A stretch of 7,110 nt of DNA from CAZWXH01 sp964637725 (GTDB lineage Bacteria; Bacillota_I; Bacilli_A; Erysipelotrichales; Coprobacillaceae). Location of the stretch: the NCBI GenBank assembly GCA_964637725.1, contig CAZWXH010000096.1:1-7110 (forward strand). The letters are read 5' to 3'. The notes beneath the pieces are model-generated. The model did not search any database and was not told the DNA's origin. It saw only the letters and a program-made list of their open reading frames with translations. The position numbers and the translations under genes were made by a program. Positions 5,238 through 7,110 of this stretch are shown here, piece by piece (within the stretch, counting starts at the first letter, position 1; each line of letters begins with the position of its first letter).

Positions 5238-7050
5238 GGACTTATTAGATAAGAACAGTGTAATCTTAAATAATCATAGTTCCTCAAAAGAAGAAGTCAT
5301 AGATTTATTAGTTGAAAAACATTTTGAATGTGAACATATTATAGATAAAGAAATCTATAAACAAGCTATTCTTGCAAGAGAAGAATTGTCTTCGACTGGT
5401 GTAGGAGGTATGATAGCAATTCCTCATGCTCAAGATGATACAGTCAAATATCCTTCGTTAGTGGCTTTAGTTAACCAAGAAGGAGTTGATTTTGATTCAT
5501 TAGATCAAAAACCAGCAAAGTTGTTTTTTATGATTGCTGTACCTAAAGATGGAGGATCACAACATCTTGAGATATTAGCGAAACTATGTCAGATCCTAAT
5601 GGATGAAGAGACAGTAGAACAATTATTGCTATGTCAAAATGAGAAAGACTTTATTAATATTCTATGTGGTGAAATGGAGAATAACGATGAAGATGCAACC
5701 TCTGATGAATTTGATATAGTTGCGATTACAGCTTGTCCAACTGGTATCGCTCATACATATATGGCAGCCAAATCTTTAGAGGATGCTGCTAAAGAAATGG
5801 GAGTTACAATAAAAGTTGAAACAAATGGTGCAAGCGGAATAAAGAATAAATTAACAACGAGAGATATATATCAAGCCAAAGGTGTTATTGTCGCTGCTGA
5901 TAAAAAAGTAGATATGCATAGATTCAAAGGAAAAAAAGTAATACAAGTTCCTGTTGCAAGTGGTATTCACCAACCACAAGAACTAATTGAGAAAGCAATG
6001 AATGAAAATACGGAAGTATCGAATGGTGATGTAGAAATAAAAGAAAAAGGAATAAGGCAACAATATACACATCTAATGAATGGAATCTCTCACATTATTC
6101 CATTACTAATGATTTATGGTGTACTAATTTCAGTGGTTTTTATGTTTTTTAATAATCTAGATTCAATGAATACAGCGAATCAAACAACAATGAGTAATGC
6201 CTTATTATATCTTGCTAGCATTGCAATGCAAATTTCATTTCCAGTTTTAGCAGGATTTATAGCAGATAGTATAAGTGATCATTTGGGATTTGTTGTTGCA
6301 GTAGTTGCCTCATTTCTATCAGTTAATTTGGGCGGGAATGTAATCGAAGTCATCATAATTGGGTTTGCTTCAGGTTATCTAGTAAAAGGATTAAATAAGC
6401 TATTCGCATATCTTCCTGAATCTATAGAGAGTATTGTCCCTAATATTCTTGTACCTATTGTAGGTACCCTAATAATGGGATTTATAGTATTTTATACAGC
6501 ATCATTCCAAGGTTCATACGTTCTATTTTTAAGTCAAATAAATAATCCAATTATTTTATCTATAATAGGATTTGTATTAGGATTAATGATGTCAATAGAT
6601 CTAGGTGGTCCTATTAACAAGACTGCATACACAATTGGGATTATAGGTATATTTGTTGGTAGAACTGATTTAATGAGTGCAGTGATGATTGGAGGAATGC
6701 TTCCACCAATAGTCTTATGGTTAACAATGCTTGTTTATCCTTATGCATTTACTAAAGAAGAAAGACAAGCAAAATGGCGATGTTTAGTTAAAGGGTTATG
6801 TTTTGTTAGTGAGGAGGCAATTCCTTATATGATAAAAGATAAAAAAGGTATTCATATCCCTTGCATTATTGCTTCTGGAATAGCTGGAGCACTTTCAGTA
6901 TTATTTATGTGTAACCAAAGATTTCCTCATGGAGGTATATTTATGTTACCATTCATAGAAAACCCATTTTTATTTATTTTATCAATAATAATATCAATGT
7001 TAGTAGGTATGAGTTTAATACTTATTTTAAAGAAGACATCTCACAATTAG
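5227..7050 (+). CDS. fruA: Fructose-specific PTS enzyme IIABC
   Basis: This 607-residue membrane permease takes up fructose while phosphorylating it to fructose-1-phosphate, using phosphate from HPr. Domain order is IIA-IIB-IIC. The IIA domain (about 1-148) has the phosphorylated histidine H67 in GGMIAIPHAQD. An acidic linker (about 149-160) leads to IIB (about 162-260), with the phospho-cysteine C170 in TACPTGIAHTYMAA, the signature of the fructose family. IIC (about 281-602) is strongly hydrophobic with many membrane helices, and carries GGPINKTAY (459-467) and VSEEAIPY (527-534). The latter replaces the usual TEGAIPF, so the IIC part is somewhat divergent, though intact. The start overlaps fruK by 11 nt with AGAGGT at 5216-5221. 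The product of FruA is the substrate of FruK, so the pair makes a complete fructose entry route. Mannose-type substrates are a less likely alternative. Confidence 0.95.
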   Translation: MNIKDLLDKNSVILNNHSSSKEEVIDLLVEKHFECEHIIDKEIYKQAILAREELSSTGVGGMIAIPHAQDDTVKYPSLVALVNQEGVDFDSLDQKPAKLFFMIAVPKDGGSQHLEILAKLCQILMDEETVEQLLLCQNEKDFINILCGEMENNDEDATSDEFDIVAITACPTGIAHTYMAAKSLEDAAKEMGVTIKVETNGASGIKNKLTTRDIYQAKGVIVAADKKVDMHRFKGKKVIQVPVASGIHQPQELIEKAMNENTEVSNGDVEIKEKGIRQQYTHLMNGISHIIPLLMIYGVLISVVFMFFNNLDSMNTANQTTMSNALLYLASIAMQISFPVLAGFIADSISDHLGFVVAVVASFLSVNLGGNVIEVIIIGFASGYLVKGLNKLFAYLPESIESIVPNILVPIVGTLIMGFIVFYTASFQGSYVLFLSQINNPIILSIIGFVLGLMMSIDLGGPINKTAYTIGIIGIFVGRTDLMSAVMIGGMLPPIVLWLTMLVYPYAFTKEERQAKWRCLVKGLCFVSEEAIPYMIKDKKGIHIPCIIASGIAGALSVLFMCNQRFPHGGIFMLPFIENPFLFILSIIISMLVGMSLILILKKTSHN

Positions 7051-7062
7051 ATGTCTTTTCTT
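7033..7062 (+). terminator. Intrinsic terminator of fruK-fruA
   Basis: AAGACATCT at 7033-7041 pairs perfectly with AGATGTCTT at 7049-7057 around a 7-nt loop. The stem can extend with G-U and A-U pairs at its base. The tract TTTTCTT (7056-7062) completes a rho-independent terminator. The fruA TAG (7048-7050) is at the loop/3' arm junction, so the last fruA codons form the 5' arm. This hairpin also looks like the insertion target of the intron that follows. Confidence 0.88.
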
Positions 7063-7063
7063 A

Positions 7064-7110
7064 GTATGACGGGCATGTCATACATCTAGGGTGAAAGTCC
7101 CTCGTGAGCG
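7064..7110 (+). mobile_element. 5' end of a group II intron, probably bacterial class C (IIC), cut by the window end
   Basis: From 7064 the sequence reads GTATGAC, then GGGCAT, then GTCATAC. This is a perfect 7-bp stem (7064-7070 with 7077-7083) with a GGGCAT loop, followed by AGGGTGAAAGTCCCT (7088-7102). Group II introns begin with GUGYG, and the Oceanobacillus iheyensis class C intron begins with the same layout: a GUGUG-containing stem closed by a GGCAU loop, then an AGGGUGAGAGUCCC element. Class C introns are known to insert just after terminator hairpins. Here the intron start lies 6 nt after the fruA terminator stem. The third base is A rather than G, and its stem partner is T7081 rather than C, so pairing is kept. 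The remaining ribozyme domains and any reverse transcriptase gene would be downstream, outside the window. Confidence 0.82.

Overview
The window is AT-rich, densely packed chromosomal DNA read entirely on the + strand. It looks like a low-GC Firmicute: Gram-positive Shine-Dalgarno sites, a gene order related to the Bacillus recR-bofA-tmk-holB-yaaT-yabB-yabC region, and a BofA-like sporulation protein. The reduced gene set and the divergent proteins make me think of an Erysipelotrichia or Coprobacillus-type gut bacterium. That placement is inference, not something the sequence proves.

Layout: (1) 28-213, a short BofA-like membrane protein starting at TTG. (2) 273-4245, a tightly coupled five-gene housekeeping run: tmk (dTMP kinase), holB (clamp-loader delta prime), ricT/yaaT (Fe-S partner of RNase Y), a TrmN6/YabB-type tRNA methyltransferase and rsmI (16S rRNA C1402 2'-O-methyltransferase). 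Neighbours overlap or lie within 12 nt. A candidate promoter precedes tmk, and a hairpin over the rsmI stop codon ends the run. (3) 4314-7050, a two-gene fructose operon, fruK (1-phosphofructokinase) and fruA (PTS EIIABC), with its own TATAAT box and an intrinsic terminator. (4) 7064-7110, the 5' end of a group II intron, probably class C, directly behind the fruA terminator and running off the window.

How the genes work together: Tmk supplies dTDP for dTTP synthesis and HolB helps load the sliding clamp, so the first two genes serve DNA replication. RicT, the methyltransferase and RsmI act on mRNA, tRNA and rRNA. In the fructose operon, FruA imports fructose as fructose-1-phosphate and FruK converts it to fructose-1,6-bisphosphate for glycolysis.

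The most notable structure not explained by the genes is a pair of parS centromere sites for ParB/Spo0J. One is a perfect 16-bp match inside holB (1665-1680) and the other a 15/16 match inside fruK (4879-4894), about 3.2 kb apart. They suggest the window is close to the replication origin. I found no CRISPR array, defence system or clearly novel multi-gene system.
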